Below the pieces are notes generated by a model. The model ran no database searches, had not been told where the DNA came from, and saw only the letters and a program-made list of their open reading frames with translations. 64,000 nucleotides of DNA. It comes from Miscanthus floridulus. Taxonomy: Eukaryota > Streptophyta > Magnoliopsida > Poales > Poaceae. This document shows positions 1-12,600 of this stretch, in pieces (within the stretch, counting starts at the first letter, position 1; each line of letters begins with the position of its first letter). The position numbers were made by a program, and so were the translations under genes. The DNA lies in assembly GCF_019320115.1 (NCBI RefSeq), contig NC_089586.1, positions 3,248,804 through 3,312,803 on the forward strand, written 5' to 3'.

Positions 1-655
1 TTTTTCACAGGTGAAGAAATATAATCTCCCATTTAGTTGATATACTACTTTGTTGTACTGTTGCAGTGTTTCTGTATGAAATGAATTTGTATACAGAATG
101 GTTCTGGATAATCTTCTTTCTCCTTTGGACCTAGAAAATGTTCTTTGCAGTACATTGCTGTTATTCATGCATTGTGAAGTGGTGTAATATTTTGCAAGCC
201 ATAAGCTGATAAACCATTTGTGATTTCTTGCTATTTCCAAGAAATGATTGATACTTACTTGCATACAGTTTAGAGTGTACAAATTGGATTAGTATACACT
301 AGTTGTTTGCATGATCTTGACTTTGTGCATTGCTTGTTGACAATTCTGTATTGCTTCACCTCAACTTATTTAATAGCTCACTTGAAGCTGCAGTTTGTAT
401 ATTAGTTATAAGTGATTAGTTTAGAGCACCTGAATATTTTGCAACCAAATGACACATGTAGCTCTCGTGCGTGTTCTTAGAAGAAAGAAAGAACACCTGG
501 ACATTTGTACATTGTAATGTTGCGAATTGAAACTAAAGCAAGAGCGCATCCATGAGCATGATTCTACAGATTGGTACTGCATGATTTTGTCCTATGTAAC
601 ATGAAAGTTTCTGCAATTCTTTTTGTCTAGTAATAATGGTTGATGATTTTTGCAG
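1..655 (+). other. Intron of the UBP gene (no exon seen)
   Basis: AT-rich sequence that ends in a clean TTTTTGCAG acceptor at 655. I found no coding similarity in it. The upstream exons of the protease, including the catalytic Cys box, must lie before the window. Confidence 0.6.
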
Positions 656-2932
656 ATAAGTATATCAAAGAAAAAGACTGGTGTTATCGCTCCAAAACGT
701 TTCATTCAAATGGTTAGGAAACTAAATGAATATTTTCGCGGCTACATGCATCAGGTAACTTCCAGATGTTGAACAGTGGCCTGCATCAGGTCAGTCACAT
801 TAGCACATCATAAGCTCAAGCTGATTAGCTTATTCCTTCCTTAAGGTTTTATTTAGTACTTACTCCATCCCAAATTATAGGTTGTTTTGGCTTTTCTAGT
901 TCTAGGTACATAGTTTTTGATATACTCCTAAATATATAGTACATATTAAAAAAAACTATGTATCTAGAAAAGCCAAAACGACCATAATTGGGAATGGAGG
1001 GAGTATGATTCAGTAATGCAAGCTCAGGCCCTAGCTATTATTATGACCTGCTTTACTTTTGTTGCATGGTACATGGTTCTTAACAGAAAATTCTCTCCTT
1101 TGATCCAATTCACTGTAGGGCTAAACATTCTCTTGTCTTCATATCTTTTGATGAGATAAAAGAGTAAACCTTCCAGAAGTAACATAGCTTTTCTGTTCTA
1201 CTCTGTAGGATGCCCATGAGTTTTTGAATTTCTTACTGAATGAAATTGTTGATATTCTGGAAAAAGAGTCTAGTTCTGCAAAGGATTCTCCTGGGACCAC
1301 ATCTCCTGAAAAGGTCTCAAATGGGTCAGCTGTTGATGGAGTTAGAAAAGAACCACTGGTTACATGGGTACATAAGAATTTTCAGGTAACTCTTACAAGA
1401 AATTGAACCTAACTCAATTAGAAAAAGGTAGCTTCAAACTGACTAGCCAGGTTTGAGTTGAATCTGGTGCCACTCTTCTTTACTATAAAAGATGCCAAGC
1501 TTCACACATGCACTCACTTTTTGTTATAAAGATTTCATGCACAGTTACCCTTTACCTTTGCAGGGTACTTTGACAAATGAAACCAGATGCTTAATGTGTG
1601 AGACAATCACCGCAAAGGATGAGACATTTTTTGACTTGAGCGTTGACATTGAACAGAATAGTTCACTCACAAGCTGCCTGAAGAATTTCTTTTCTACTGA
1701 GACTTTAAATGCGGATGACAAGTTCTTCTGTGACAAGTGCTGCAGGTAACAAAACTAGATGCCATTTTGGTCTCCTAATGGTTTTGTCTCTTTGTTGTGA
1801 ACTTGTGATAATATGTAATCTCTGGTTCATTGGCATGTCAATATTTTCAATCCTTGTTCTGTTCATTAATAGGGTGTTTGGTTTGAGGAATGGGTTAGTC
1901 CATCATCTTCTTGCTCCTCCCTTTTTTGTTCGGTTTATGGAATGAAATGGGTTGATGCATCATCAAATCATTCCTCATAAACTAATAATTAGTACTAGTG
2001 TGAGGAATGAAGTCATTCCACCAAATTTGAGGAATGGACTCATGATGCACCACCTCATCTAGAATGGTTTGATTCCTCAAACCAAACACACCCAGTTTAT
2101 CAAGTACTTAAATCCAGATAATTATAGAACAAATCTGACATCCAAGCAACTACTCCCCTTAGAAGGGAAGCATTACAGGCCAATCCCTTCTAATATGGCA
2201 ATTTCTGCTATTCTACATATTTTCCCCTGCACTTTTTATACAATATTGAGAAATTTGTTCTGTCGAGATCACAACAGAATATATGTAATGGTCACATTGG
2301 ATATACAAGTGATTCTAAGTTTGTGCATCCATCTTTCATTAGGGAATCTGAATTGTCCAGTTTCAACTGGGATGCTAACCTTGCACTTATAAGTGAGGTG
2401 GAAATATGCATCGAGAATCACCATGTGTAGGAACTACTTAGCTTGATTTCCCTGTGCCCGTACTGAACTCGAAATTTTGGTTTCTCATCATGCAGCTTTG
2501 CAAGAAGCAGAGAAGAGAATGAAGATAAAAAAGGTGCCACAAACATTGGTGATCCACCTAAAGCGCTTCAAGTTCATCGAGCAGCTTAACCGGAACAAGA
2601 AGCTGTCGTACCGAGTGGTGTACCCCTTGGAGCTTAAGCTCAGCAGCAGCTCCAGTGATGCCGTTGCTGACTGTGAGTACTCCCTCTTTGCCGTGGTGGT
2701 CCACCTGGGTAGCGGCCCCAACCAGGGGCACTACGTAGCCAAGATCAAGAGCCATGACCATTGGCTGTCCTTCGATGATGACAATGTCGAGATGATCCCG
2801 GAGTCCACCCTACAGACGTTCTATGGCTCTTCTCGTGAATATTCGGGCAACACGGATCATGGCTACATCCTGTTCTACGAGCGCATTGGTGGGAATGGAG
2901 ATGAGAAGACCGTTTCTTCCGATGGAGTGTGA
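656..2932 (+). CDS. Ubiquitin-specific protease, UBP3/UBP4 type (3' four exons; frame break at last junction)
   Basis: A C19 deubiquitinase that cleaves ubiquitin from proteins. Exons read from the sequence: 656-754, 1209-1385, 1564-1745 and 2496-2932 (stop TGA 2930-2932), all with GT and AG borders. The protein matches my memory of Arabidopsis UBP3/UBP4 along its length: [12 protein letters not shown], then [12 protein letters not shown], the zinc-binding CxxC pairs (CLMC and CDKC), and the His box [19 protein letters not shown] with catalytic His and Asp/Asn positions. The catalytic Cys exon is outside the window. The first three junctions keep phase, but exon 1564-1745 ends in phase 2 and the last exon starts with CTTTGCAA where the frame needs one base fewer. 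As written, the His box is therefore out of frame. This is either a real mutation in this copy or a homopolymer error. Introns carry a Stowaway MITE and a second MITE. The family call is firm; whether the copy works is uncertain. Confidence 0.9.
863..1003. mobile_element. Stowaway-like MITE in UBP intron
   Basis: An inverted-repeat element. The left end reads CTCCATCCCAAATTATAG and the right end is its inverse, ending GGAATGGAGGGAG. It is flanked by TA on both sides (861-862 and 1004-1005), which is the Stowaway (Tc1/mariner) target duplication. The inner parts (TTTTGGCTTTTCTAG / CTAGAAAAGCCAAAA) also pair. It sits wholly inside an intron. Confidence 0.85.
1872..2093. mobile_element. MITE with GGGTGTTTGGTTTGAGGAATG termini in the last UBP intron
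   Basis: A 222-bp foldback element. The left end GGGTGTTTGGTTTGAGGAAT pairs with the right end ATTCCTCAAACCAAACACACCC apart from one or two positions. Further inverted pairing of GGAATG/CATTCC blocks occurs inside. The GGGTGTTTGG end is common among grass PIF/Harbinger- or hAT-like MITEs. I could not settle the superfamily because no clear target duplication is visible. Confidence 0.75.
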
Positions 2933-4468
2933 CCGTGGTCCGTGGACATGAGATCCTGGGTGGTTTGATGTACATGCAATTTGCTTTCGGAGTTTCCGTA
3001 TGCTTAGGTTGGATAGGGTAGATTTACATTTTCAACAAAAAAGGTTTTTTTTTGGCTGAAGAACGTGGGGGAAAACATAAAAGTTTAGTTTGTTGTTAGA
3101 TGCAGTTCCTTGTAAAGGATTAATCGGCAGGTCAGTATATCATTTTATTTTGTTTTCATGATTTTAGCTTGACAATAGGACCGCATTTCCTCACATTGTG
3201 CCTTAGTTTTATGTGAAAAAATAGCCTGCTAATTGTCTATATTCTATATCAAAGGCTGCCTGTTCACCCGCCCACCTTGCGCTACAATCGAGGTTCCGCA
3301 CCGTACGTCGGTTTGTCTCCTTGACATGCGTTTTACACCAAACTGCAACCAGTCGCCGTCAAACCTCCGTTCACCCGTCTGGGCTTTAATGCCAAATTCG
3401 GCGCGATGAATGAGGCATCACAGAGAAGATAGTAGGATCAAGAGCATAACAGAGTTTTACAACAACTAAAAAAGTATCAGAAGGAGTAAAGAAGGTCATG
3501 TCTAAGAGTTTCTAATAATCTAATACTAAAATATAGAAGATAATTTTACGCCAGAAATTCTATACTATTTTTAAATTATACTAACCACTTTAATATATTA
3601 TTTCTCTCTTGTATATACTCTTTATTCTTTTCATGTCCTTCCACCTTTAGATTGGCTGACAAACACGCACGGGAAGAGAAGATACACGTGACTCGAAAGC
3701 GCGTAACTTTACGCGGAACATTGTGACTTTTCCTAGGTTCTAAAATATTAGGACGATGGATTAGAAGTTGTTGGAGAGTGATTTTTTTATCTTATTAAAA
3801 AAACAAGGATTAAAAAAAGATTTAGAAAACTCTCGAAGATGCTTAGGACCTGTTCAGCCACTTTATGGATCCCTTCTCTGCCAAAAGGCAACATCTTCCC
3901 TACTCCTTGTCGCACGCCTGACGACTTCTCTCGTGCATGGTAGCGCCCTTCCCTATCCCATTCTAGCACTCTCGGCTTTTGGCAACGATGCTCACCAAGC
4001 CGGCAAGCCCTTGTCCATGTCGCATCGATAGATACCGTGGGTGAGGGCCCATAGATGAGGCTCTACCTTCGTCTACAAAGAAACAAATAGTAGTTCTCAA
4101 TCTCCAACAACCGATCACCACAATTCAATTACTTTAACAATGACCATTTATATCATCACCTACACCAGCCGAGCTAGCCAACCCTTAAGGTTTAGACACG
4201 ACCACTATGTCTTTCTCATAACAACGACAGTGACGGAGAGAGAAACACCCTATGTGCTTTCTCTGGTATGCAAGTAGTTATGGAAGTATTTTGCAGGAAA
4301 CCAAGCCAATGAGGCAATGAAAGCTAGGATCCTTGACTAAGTCTATCCTACCAAATGTTTAGCATGAGAGTAAACAATGGTCGGTCGGTCAAACTTATCT
4401 GCCTAAGGGTTGGATTTACCCTAATACGTGCTAATTGAGAGAATGTGGCCATGAACTATCTTCAGCGA
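2933..4468. other. UBP 3' UTR and intergenic sequence
   Basis: The sequence after the UBP stop is consistent with a 3' UTR for a few hundred bases. The rest, to the MITE at 4469, has no ORF with recognisable similarity, although 3768-4031 is open by chance. I see no gene here. Confidence 0.5.
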
Positions 4469-4577
4469 GCCTGTTCGTTTCGGCTTATACGATCGTGGAT
4501 TATAAGCTAGAACAGTATTTTTCTCTTACACAAAACCAGCCATAATCCACGATCGTTTCAGCCAAAACAAACAGACT
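4469..4577. mobile_element. Small foldback MITE (GCCTGTTCGTTT ends)
   Basis: The left end GCCTGTTCGTTTCGGCTTAT pairs imperfectly with the right end (inverse TCTGTTTGTTTTGGCTGAAA). A central CACGATCGT block is repeated in inverse (ACGATCGTGGATTATAAGC / CATAATCCACGATCGT). It resembles the (G)CCTGTTCGC MITEs seen at 17522, 20877 and 39685 and is probably the same hAT-like superfamily. Confidence 0.65.
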
Positions 4578-4733
4578 GAGCATCCATAGTGCTAGGGACT
4601 AACTCTTTCTGTTATTTTCCTATTGCTTTGTGGACCTAACGAGTCATGAATATTGTACTCCCTCCATTATAAGATACAAGTATTGAATGTTTAAAATCTA
4701 TCCTAAATTATAAGATATAATCTGGACTACTTA

Positions 4734-5020
4734 GAGCATCTCCAAAAGACTTTCTAAATCTCACTCTCTAAATCATCATTTGGAGAGTCATTTGCATAAA
4801 AATCGTTTTCTATATTTTTTTACTCTCCCACCATTTTTCTATAACTCATGCGCACTCTAGAGAGCCATTATCGTCTTCTATTTTTGGCTAGCGAAAAATC
4901 CAGAATAGAAGATGACTATATTTGGATGACCATTTAGAGAAGCTGTTGGATGGTAGTTTTTCATCAAAATCTCTATTCGTAGCATTTAGAAAGGATATAG
5001 AGAGTCTCCTGTAGATGCTC
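4734..5020. mobile_element. Tourist-like MITE nested in an older Stowaway-like element
   Basis: Ends GAGCATCTCCAAAAGAC and (inverse) GAGCATCTACAGGAGAC form terminal inverted repeats. TTA flanks both sides (4731-4733 and 5021-5023), the PIF/Harbinger target duplication. The flanking sequence (CTCCCTCCATTATAAGATAC near 4660 and CTTATAATTTGTAGCC near 5098) looks like the two halves of a degraded Stowaway element, which would make this a nested insertion. Confidence 0.75.
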
Positions 5021-5448
5021 TTAACTCTATTTTTATTCATGCTTGCTTTTTAAACCTTATCCATGTGTGCCTTTTAAATACCATCTTGCGCAAATGACTT
5101 ATAATTTGTAGCCAAAATCAATAACATGCACTCGTATCTTTTTAACCTATGTGTTCAGGGGCGACGGGAGGGATATTCCTAGATATTCATTGAAATACCC
5201 ATGACTTTGGTAAATAAATTAAACAAATACACATGCTAAGTGTTAGCATATTTGCCTTGTATCATGGAAGAAAACTACAAAGACAGAAAATAGCTTGCAC
5301 ATCCACACTAAATCCTCCTCCTTCCTATAGACTTATGATCCTATGCATTATTGCACAATTTATTCACATGGAATACCCTGGTGTAACATCCTGGCTCTGC
5401 ACTGTATGTGTTGCTAGGAGATTAAGCAATTTGACAACCAAACTCCTT

Positions 5449-5553
5449 ATATATCTATATCTATATCTATATCTATATCTATATCTATATCTATATCTAT
5501 ATCTATATTTATATCTATATCTATATCTATATCTATATCTATATTTATATCTG
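5449..5553. repeat. (TATATC)n microsatellite
   Basis: About seventeen near-perfect copies of the hexamer TATATC/ATATCT run without interruption, with only two T-for-C variants. Both strands are open through it only because the hexamer has no stop in some frames (Tyr-Leu and Tyr-Arg repeats). Confidence 0.97.
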
Positions 5554-6357
5554 TCTAATATTATAGAGTGAAAAGATTCTTTCATCCGTCTTTTTTTACT
5601 TCCCACAATGCTTTCACTCTTCCCTGTCCTCTATGATCTGGACTTACGGCATGTTCTCATAAGAGTTAGAACAACACGAGTCAAGTGATGATATAAAGTA
5701 CACTTTTAAGATGCGTCAAGTGATGGTGTAAAGTTTGAACGTATTAGAATAGGCGATGATTGTTGAATAAAACTAAGCCATTAATCGTTCTGGTGAATAT
5801 ATATACAAGTTTAGCTCTAAGAGGACGACGAGAGTACAACTAGTATCTGAGTATTTATTTATATCTGTGTTCAAAACAGTTTAAAAATCCTTTCCAAAAT
5901 TTCTACTATCTCTATCCAGAAAAGTTATGGGATCCACATCGGTTAAAGTAACTCAAATTTAACTAAGTTTATAGTAAATAATATTAATATTTATATTTTT
6001 AAAGAAATTTATTATAAAAATATATGCTATGACTAATCTAATAATATTAATTCTGTATTAGAAACATTAATATCTTTTTATATAATTTGGATCAAAGTTC
6101 GAAGGAGGGAGTACAGACAACCCTTTGCGCGCGAGCCAATTCCTTCGATCCAGCCGAGCCCATTGCCCCCAGCCGCGCAAACGTGGGAGCGACTTGCCGG
6201 CGGCGTGCTCGTCCGGTCTCTGTCCTGGTTCCCTGTCCCCTGAGCCCTTGTTGAGTTACCCCAGAATTCAAATTTTGGCACTATATAAAAAAAAAGATTT
6301 CTTGTCATATCAAATTTACGGTATATGTATGGAGTACTAAATATTGACGAAATAAAA

Positions 6358-6520
6358 AACTAATTACACAGTTTGGTTGTACTTTACGAGACGAACGTTT
6401 TGAGCCTAATTAGCCAACGATTGAACAATTATTACCAAATACAAACGAAACGCTGTAGTGCTGCAGTACCTTAAATTTTTGGCGGCGCCAACTTTGAGGG
6501 CAAACTAAACGCGCCCTAAA
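6358..6520. mobile_element. Partial Tourist-like MITE just upstream of ROCK1
   Basis: Contains AACTAATTACACAGTTTGG, GAGACGAACGTTTTGAGCC and AATTAGCCAACGATTG blocks and ends AAACTAAACGCGCCCT. The same blocks occur in inverse order at 17287-17517 (GGCTCAAAAGATTATCTCG, AACTGTGTAATTAG), so the two are copies of one family. The left end here seems truncated. It lies within 170 bases of the ROCK1 start codon, in the promoter or 5' UTR. Confidence 0.6.
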
Positions 6521-6687
6521 TCAAATCAAATCAAATCAGGACCAGAAACACGGGATTTTTTTTTGGCGAGTAAAGCGTGCTCGCCTGCTCGGTCAAGGAA
6601 AGGAAAAGTTCCCGAAACAGGGACAGCGGGCGCCGGGCGCATTTTGATTGCTTGGATCGGGAACCGAGCGAGCGCGCCGGAGGCCGG

Positions 6688-9600
6688 ATGGGCTCCTCGT
6701 CCACTCCGGCGGCCGCGGCAGCGGCGGCGCCGAGCCGGCGCAAGGTGGCGCTCTACCTGGCGCTCCTCACCCTGCAGTACGGCGCCCAGCCCCTCATCTC
6801 CAAGCGCTTTGTCCGGTAAACCCATCCCTCGCACGTGCCAGCCAGAGCGCCTTCCCTAGTTGATTTTGCTTGCAGCAGTAGACGGCTTTTCTACCCTAGA
6901 ACGCTCATACTCGGATTTTTTCCCCCGGACCATTTGATTTCCTTTCAGTAAGGCATGTACAATTTTTGAATCGGAACAGCGAATTCTAGTTGCTCCCTTG
7001 TAGACATCCACATTGTGGAGGCGTGGGAGCCTATGCAGTAGCATTTCAGCTATTCACGATTGTGATACATTGATCTGACACGAAAGCTTTTGGCTGCCTC
7101 CATAATCTGAGACCTGGGAGCTTCAGGATGGTTAATACAGCACATCGTTCTCCTTCTGAAAAAATGACGCCCTACATGTGGGAGATTACCGCCCATTAGC
7201 CTTGTGCGCAGCATTGCAAAAATCTTCTCCAAACTTCTTGCAAACAGATTGGCACCACACCTCCGTGGCATTGTGTCAAACTGCCAAAGTGCCTTCATAA
7301 AAAAGCACTGCATCCAAGACAATTTGGTATTTGTCCAGAACACAATCTGTTGCCTACACAAGCGTAAAACACCTGCCCTCTTCCTAAAGCTAGACATATC
7401 TAAGACCTTTGACTCAGTTTACTGGGGTTATCTCCTTGAGCTTCTCCAAAGGCTCAGGTTTGGCCTAAAATGGCGGCAGTGGATCTCTATCTTTTTCGGA
7501 AAAGCAACCTCAGGGGATCTCCTCAACGGCATCCCCAGTGAACGCTTTACACATGGCAAGGGAATTCGACAAGGTAGGCCCCTCTCATCGATGCTCTTTA
7601 TCCTAGCGGTTGATCCGCTTCACCACTTGATTGAGCTAGCTTCAGAACAAGTTATGCCGACTCCCATTGGCTCACAAGAGCTCAATCTTCACATTTCCCT
7701 ATACGCAGACGATGCAGCTATTTTCATCAACCCAGTCTGCCGGAATTGGACACCATTCGCCACATCCTCGACACTTTTGGACAGGCTTCTGGGCTGGCCA
7801 CGCTCCTACAAAAAAAGCTCCATCCTCCCAATTAGCTGCGAGGGGGTCGACATCGACCAAATCATTTTACGCTTTCCAGGGCAGCTCTTGTCTTTCCCTT
7901 GCCGTTATCTCGGCCTAAGAAAACTCACCAAAGCACATCTTCAGCCTATCATTGACAAAACCGGGGCAAGTCTACCTAGCTTGAAAGGCCGGCTGACTTT
8001 GATCAACTCGGTTCTCTCATCAATTCCAAGATACACGCTCATGGTTTTTCTCCTCTCCAAATGGGCCAAAAAGCAGCTTGGAAACACTGCATGCACCCCT
8101 CAATTTGGGCAAACTTAGCATCTTGGACCTTGAAAAATTCAGCCGCGCACTTCGCCTACAGTGGCTTTGGTTAGACTGGACTGAAGAGTCCAAACCATGG
8201 GCAAGCTCTGAACTTCCTTCCGACGACACTGACCTTCTGCTTTTTGAAACCTGCCACCATTTCAATTGGAGACGACAACAAGGCCCGGGTTGGCAAGACA
8301 AGTGGATCAACCGAAGTGCACCCAAATACATAGCACCATCCTTGTTCAAGCTGATTAGGCGCAAGAACAACTCTGTCGCCATTGGACTCTCAAGTTTGAG
8401 GTGGATTCACATTCTCCGCCGCAAAATTTCTATGGTGGTCCATGTCGCCGAATTTGTTGATCTTTGGTTACAAGTCCAGCAGGTTGAGCTCCTGCCAAAC
8501 AACCTCGAGACCATCGGCTGGAGATGGAAAAGAGGTGGCTCCTACACCTCAAAATCAGCCTACCTTTCACAATTCAAGGGTTCCTTCTCGCCGTTTGAAT
8601 GTTTGATCCCAACCTTGTGTGGAAGGCCAAGACCACCAAAATAAAATTCTCACAGCAGACAACCTTGCAAATAGGGGCTGGCCACACCAGCCCACAAGTT
8701 CTGTATGCCACACCGATCCAGAAAGGCATTGCACCTTTGCCTTAACTGCCCCTTCTCAAACTTTGTTTGGGTGTGAGTACTCTCCATTCTTACATGGACC
8801 TCCCACAGAACGTCGCGTCAGATGACTTAACAAACCGTCGTGTGAAGCGGTTGGTGGCATGAAACCTCCAAAGCCACGCCAAAACTTTCACGTCATCAGC
8901 TCAATGGGGTCATAATCTACATCATGTGGAACATTTGGAAAGAGAGAAACGGACGCATCTTTGAACATTCATCACTCAATGCGGATGAAGTGGCATTCCA
9001 CACCATGGAGGACATTAAAACCAACGTAGAAGCGCCCTTTTTGTAGCACCTTAAGAATCCCTGTTTCACGTTTCCATTTTTCTTCCGTTTCTCAGCATCA
9101 GGTCCTGGATGTTTATCCGCACCTCTTGCCTGAATGTTTATCAGGTTTGCAACAGTGGCGTATACCTTTTCTTTGCTCCCTTTTAATTGGTTAGGAATTG
9201 ATTAAGCAGAGCTCCTGCCTCGTTCCGCAATAAGAAGAAGAAGATTTGATCGATGTTTATTCTAGTTAGGATATTATACTGTTCTAGTCAGTTGAGACTT
9301 GATATTTGCTTGATAAATTGGATAGGGTAATAAATTTTCTTGTTTAAGATCAAGCAGATAGGTTCCTCTATGTGACAATGGTATAGATGAACTGGATGGA
9401 CCATGGTATAGATGAATCAGACCAACCCATGAAAAGTGCATGAGTTCGTACCAAAATTTTCAGCAATGCACATTCATGGCTTTGAGATTCAAGGTTTTCT
9501 GTTTTTTTTGTGAAATTGCATTCTTTGCACAGCTATTTATTATGAAAGGGAACCAAGTACCATTTTGAATGTACTGAACCCTTTGTTGTTTCTACAACTG

Positions 9601-12600
9601 CAGCCAAGATACTATAGTGACCTCACTAGTTCTTGCAACGGAAGCAGCAAAGGTCTGGTACTAGTTTTTATTATGATCAATATGACATGTTTTTCACCTG
9701 GGTGCTTCTGATTTCCTTTTCATCTGTATAGGTTATTTGTGCAATCATTTTATTGATTGCAGAAGGTAGTCTGAAAAAACAGTTCAGTAACTGGACTCTC
9801 ACTGGATCACTAACTGCGTCTGGACTGCCTGCTGCCATCTATGCCCTTCAGAATAGTCTGCTGCAAGTATCATACAAGAATCTGGATTCCTTGACCTTTT
9901 CAATCCTTAACCAGACTAAGCTTTTGTGGACAGCATTTTTCACATTTCTTATTTTGGGGTATGTTACTTTTTGCATTTCAATTTCTTAAAAATACTCAGG
10001 TTGAAGATCATTTGAAGAAATAACTACCAGAATATGTATGCAAGTATTATAGTTGGAACTTCCTTAGTATTGAATATGGAGCCATTTCATCCTTTCCATA
10101 TTGTGCCTGAGACCAGAAGATAATCACCTAATGCAAAAGCAACACTTTTTAAAACTTTTGTCTGGTGCTTTAAAGTTTACCCGCAACATTTGTTCAGTAC
10201 GTGGAAGTCCACATGAAAACTCTACATATTTAAAATCAGCCACAAAGCTAATAATTCAATGAGCCTACTCGTCCATGGCTTTTTTAGCTCAAGAGAGATA
10301 AGCATAGTTTCCATAAAGATTGTGTGTGTGTGTCTGGGGGGGGGGGGGAGATCTCAAGGATTTTGCAGAACTAGTAGCGGTTAATGTGTTATGAAAAACG
10401 AAATCCCAGCATGGAGTTTCATCCTCAAGCCTGGATGATATAGAATTAGCCTAATAGGGAAGTACTCAATTTTGTGTCTATTTAGTCTGTTTTCTAATGA
10501 TTTGGTTTGGAGCTAATTTTTGGGTAGATCATGTTAGTAATCAGAGCTAGGCTTATATTCTATTACAGATCACTTACCACATGAAAGTTGGGACTCTTTT
10601 ATGTTCATTTAAAACTTCTCCATACACTATATCACATCATTAACTCTCTGATTAAACAACTACCAGCTCTCAGTAGTTTGATTTCCTTTTGCAACATCGC
10701 AGACAAAGGTCTGGTAATAGTAAGTCCAGCACTCAGTAGTTTGATTGCAACATCGTGCAGGCAAAAGCAATCTTCCAGGCAAATTTTAGCATTGGCCCTC
10801 TTAATTGGTGCTGCTGTTCTTTTAAGTGTGGGGGAGAGTAGTAGCAAAGGTTCCAAGGGTGGTGGCTCTGACTATATCTTGCTATATGGGATCATTCCAG
10901 TTACAATCGCTTCTATGCTGTCTGGGTTGGCTTCTTCATTGTGTCAGTGGGCATCTCAGGTTGGACTTTCGTACCTTGTTACTTTCCAGGATGCAGTTTA
11001 TGGTCAATACTAACATATTCACTAATACTTCAGGTTAAAAAACATACCTCTTACATGATGACTATAGAGATGTCATTTATTGGAAGTATGTGCTTGTTAG
11101 CAAGTACCTATCGATCACCAGATGGAGAGGCCATCAGGAAATATGGATTTTTCCATGAATGGACTTTCTGGACTGTGGTGAGTACTCTTTGTTATTCCAC
11201 TATGTTTTTTTACCCCTTTCACTGTTGGGTAAACTCTGGACATGACCCAAGTTGTCTGTTATGTGCATTAAAAAACTATAAAGATTTGTTGCTTAACTGT
11301 AGTTGTATAAATCTAGTTTCAGAAAATAATCAAACTGGGATAGCTAAAATGTACATATTGGATGCCGTTATGTGATTTAGCAGTTAAATCATTTGGATTC
11401 TGCACAGCCTTAGCATGCATGCTGTATATACCTGGTCCAATGGGCAGGTTTAGGTGGTTCCTCTCATTGGGAGAAGATATACCTGGTCCAACAGGCCTGC
11501 ATCCCTGACATTGGTTCACCTTGACAGAGCATTTTTTCATGGCAGATTGGGAGGTGATCTTCCCCAACTGTCTCTTACAAAGTGCGGCAACAATGCTGTC
11601 AGATCACTGCCTACTACTCCTTGGCTTGCACGACAACCCATCTATGAAACGCTGGTTCCACTTGGAGAGTTTCTGGACTGACCTTGATGGGTTCATCGAC
11701 ACCGTCAAGACTTCTTGAGAACAGCCAGCATATAGTTTGTGCCCGGTTGAGCGTCCATTAAATTCAAGCGCCTGAGCGAGTGCTGCAGAGCTGGAGTCAA
11801 TGCCGAGTGGGCAATATCAAGGGCATGCTTGGTTTCTTGGCTCAGTACTGTGCTGCCTTGCCTAGCTAAAATACCGACCGAGCTGTGCGTTTGGATGTTG
11901 TTAGTCCCTCGGCTGCCCTGCACTGGTAAGCAGTAAGCTTACCAGCACACTCACTGTGGCTAGAGGTAGAAGAAGATATTGAGAACAACTCACACACACA
12001 GCACAAGCCCAGCGCTGGCCGAAAGCTCTGCTTCTGGATATGGTAAACTGAACTGATTTGCTGTATTGCCTTTGGATAGAGTATATACAACTCTAGCTGT
12101 ACCTCTACCAGGTACATAGTTGTTGGTGAGTACACCAAATACCTACTACCGGAGTACAAGAGTACACCAACTATCTACTCCTAAGGTACAGAGTACACCA
12201 ACTACCTACTCCTAAGGTAGAAGGGTACACCAACTACCTATTCCTAAGGTACAAAGCTTAGCTCAACCATCTCCACTCTACATGGCTGAAGTAAACCACT
12301 ACTACTATGGTCTACTGCCTTACTGCTACAGCTACAGGAGCTGGTCGGCAGAGCCGATCAGTCTCCAACTCCCAACAGGGAGTGGTCGGCCGAGCCGACC
12401 ATTCTCCAGCAATGGAGAAACGGGAGCAGCAGATTATGGCTTACGGATGTCGAGCTAACTTTTCTCGTAGCTTGTGCGAGCAAGGTTTGGAAGCTGTAAC
12501 CCTTGCTAGCTCAAGCGAGCCAAATTGGCTCGCCTGGCCCAGTAGGCTTCTCGTGGCTAATGCTGGTGAGGCGAAGCGAACTCGCCTGGGAACCAAGCAC

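Noticed and set aside
3768..4031. An 87-codon plus-strand frame
   Set aside because: No family similarity, no coding signature, intergenic position.
5233..5606. Open frames of Tyr-Leu or Tyr-Arg repeats on both strands
   Set aside because: They are produced entirely by the TATATC microsatellite.
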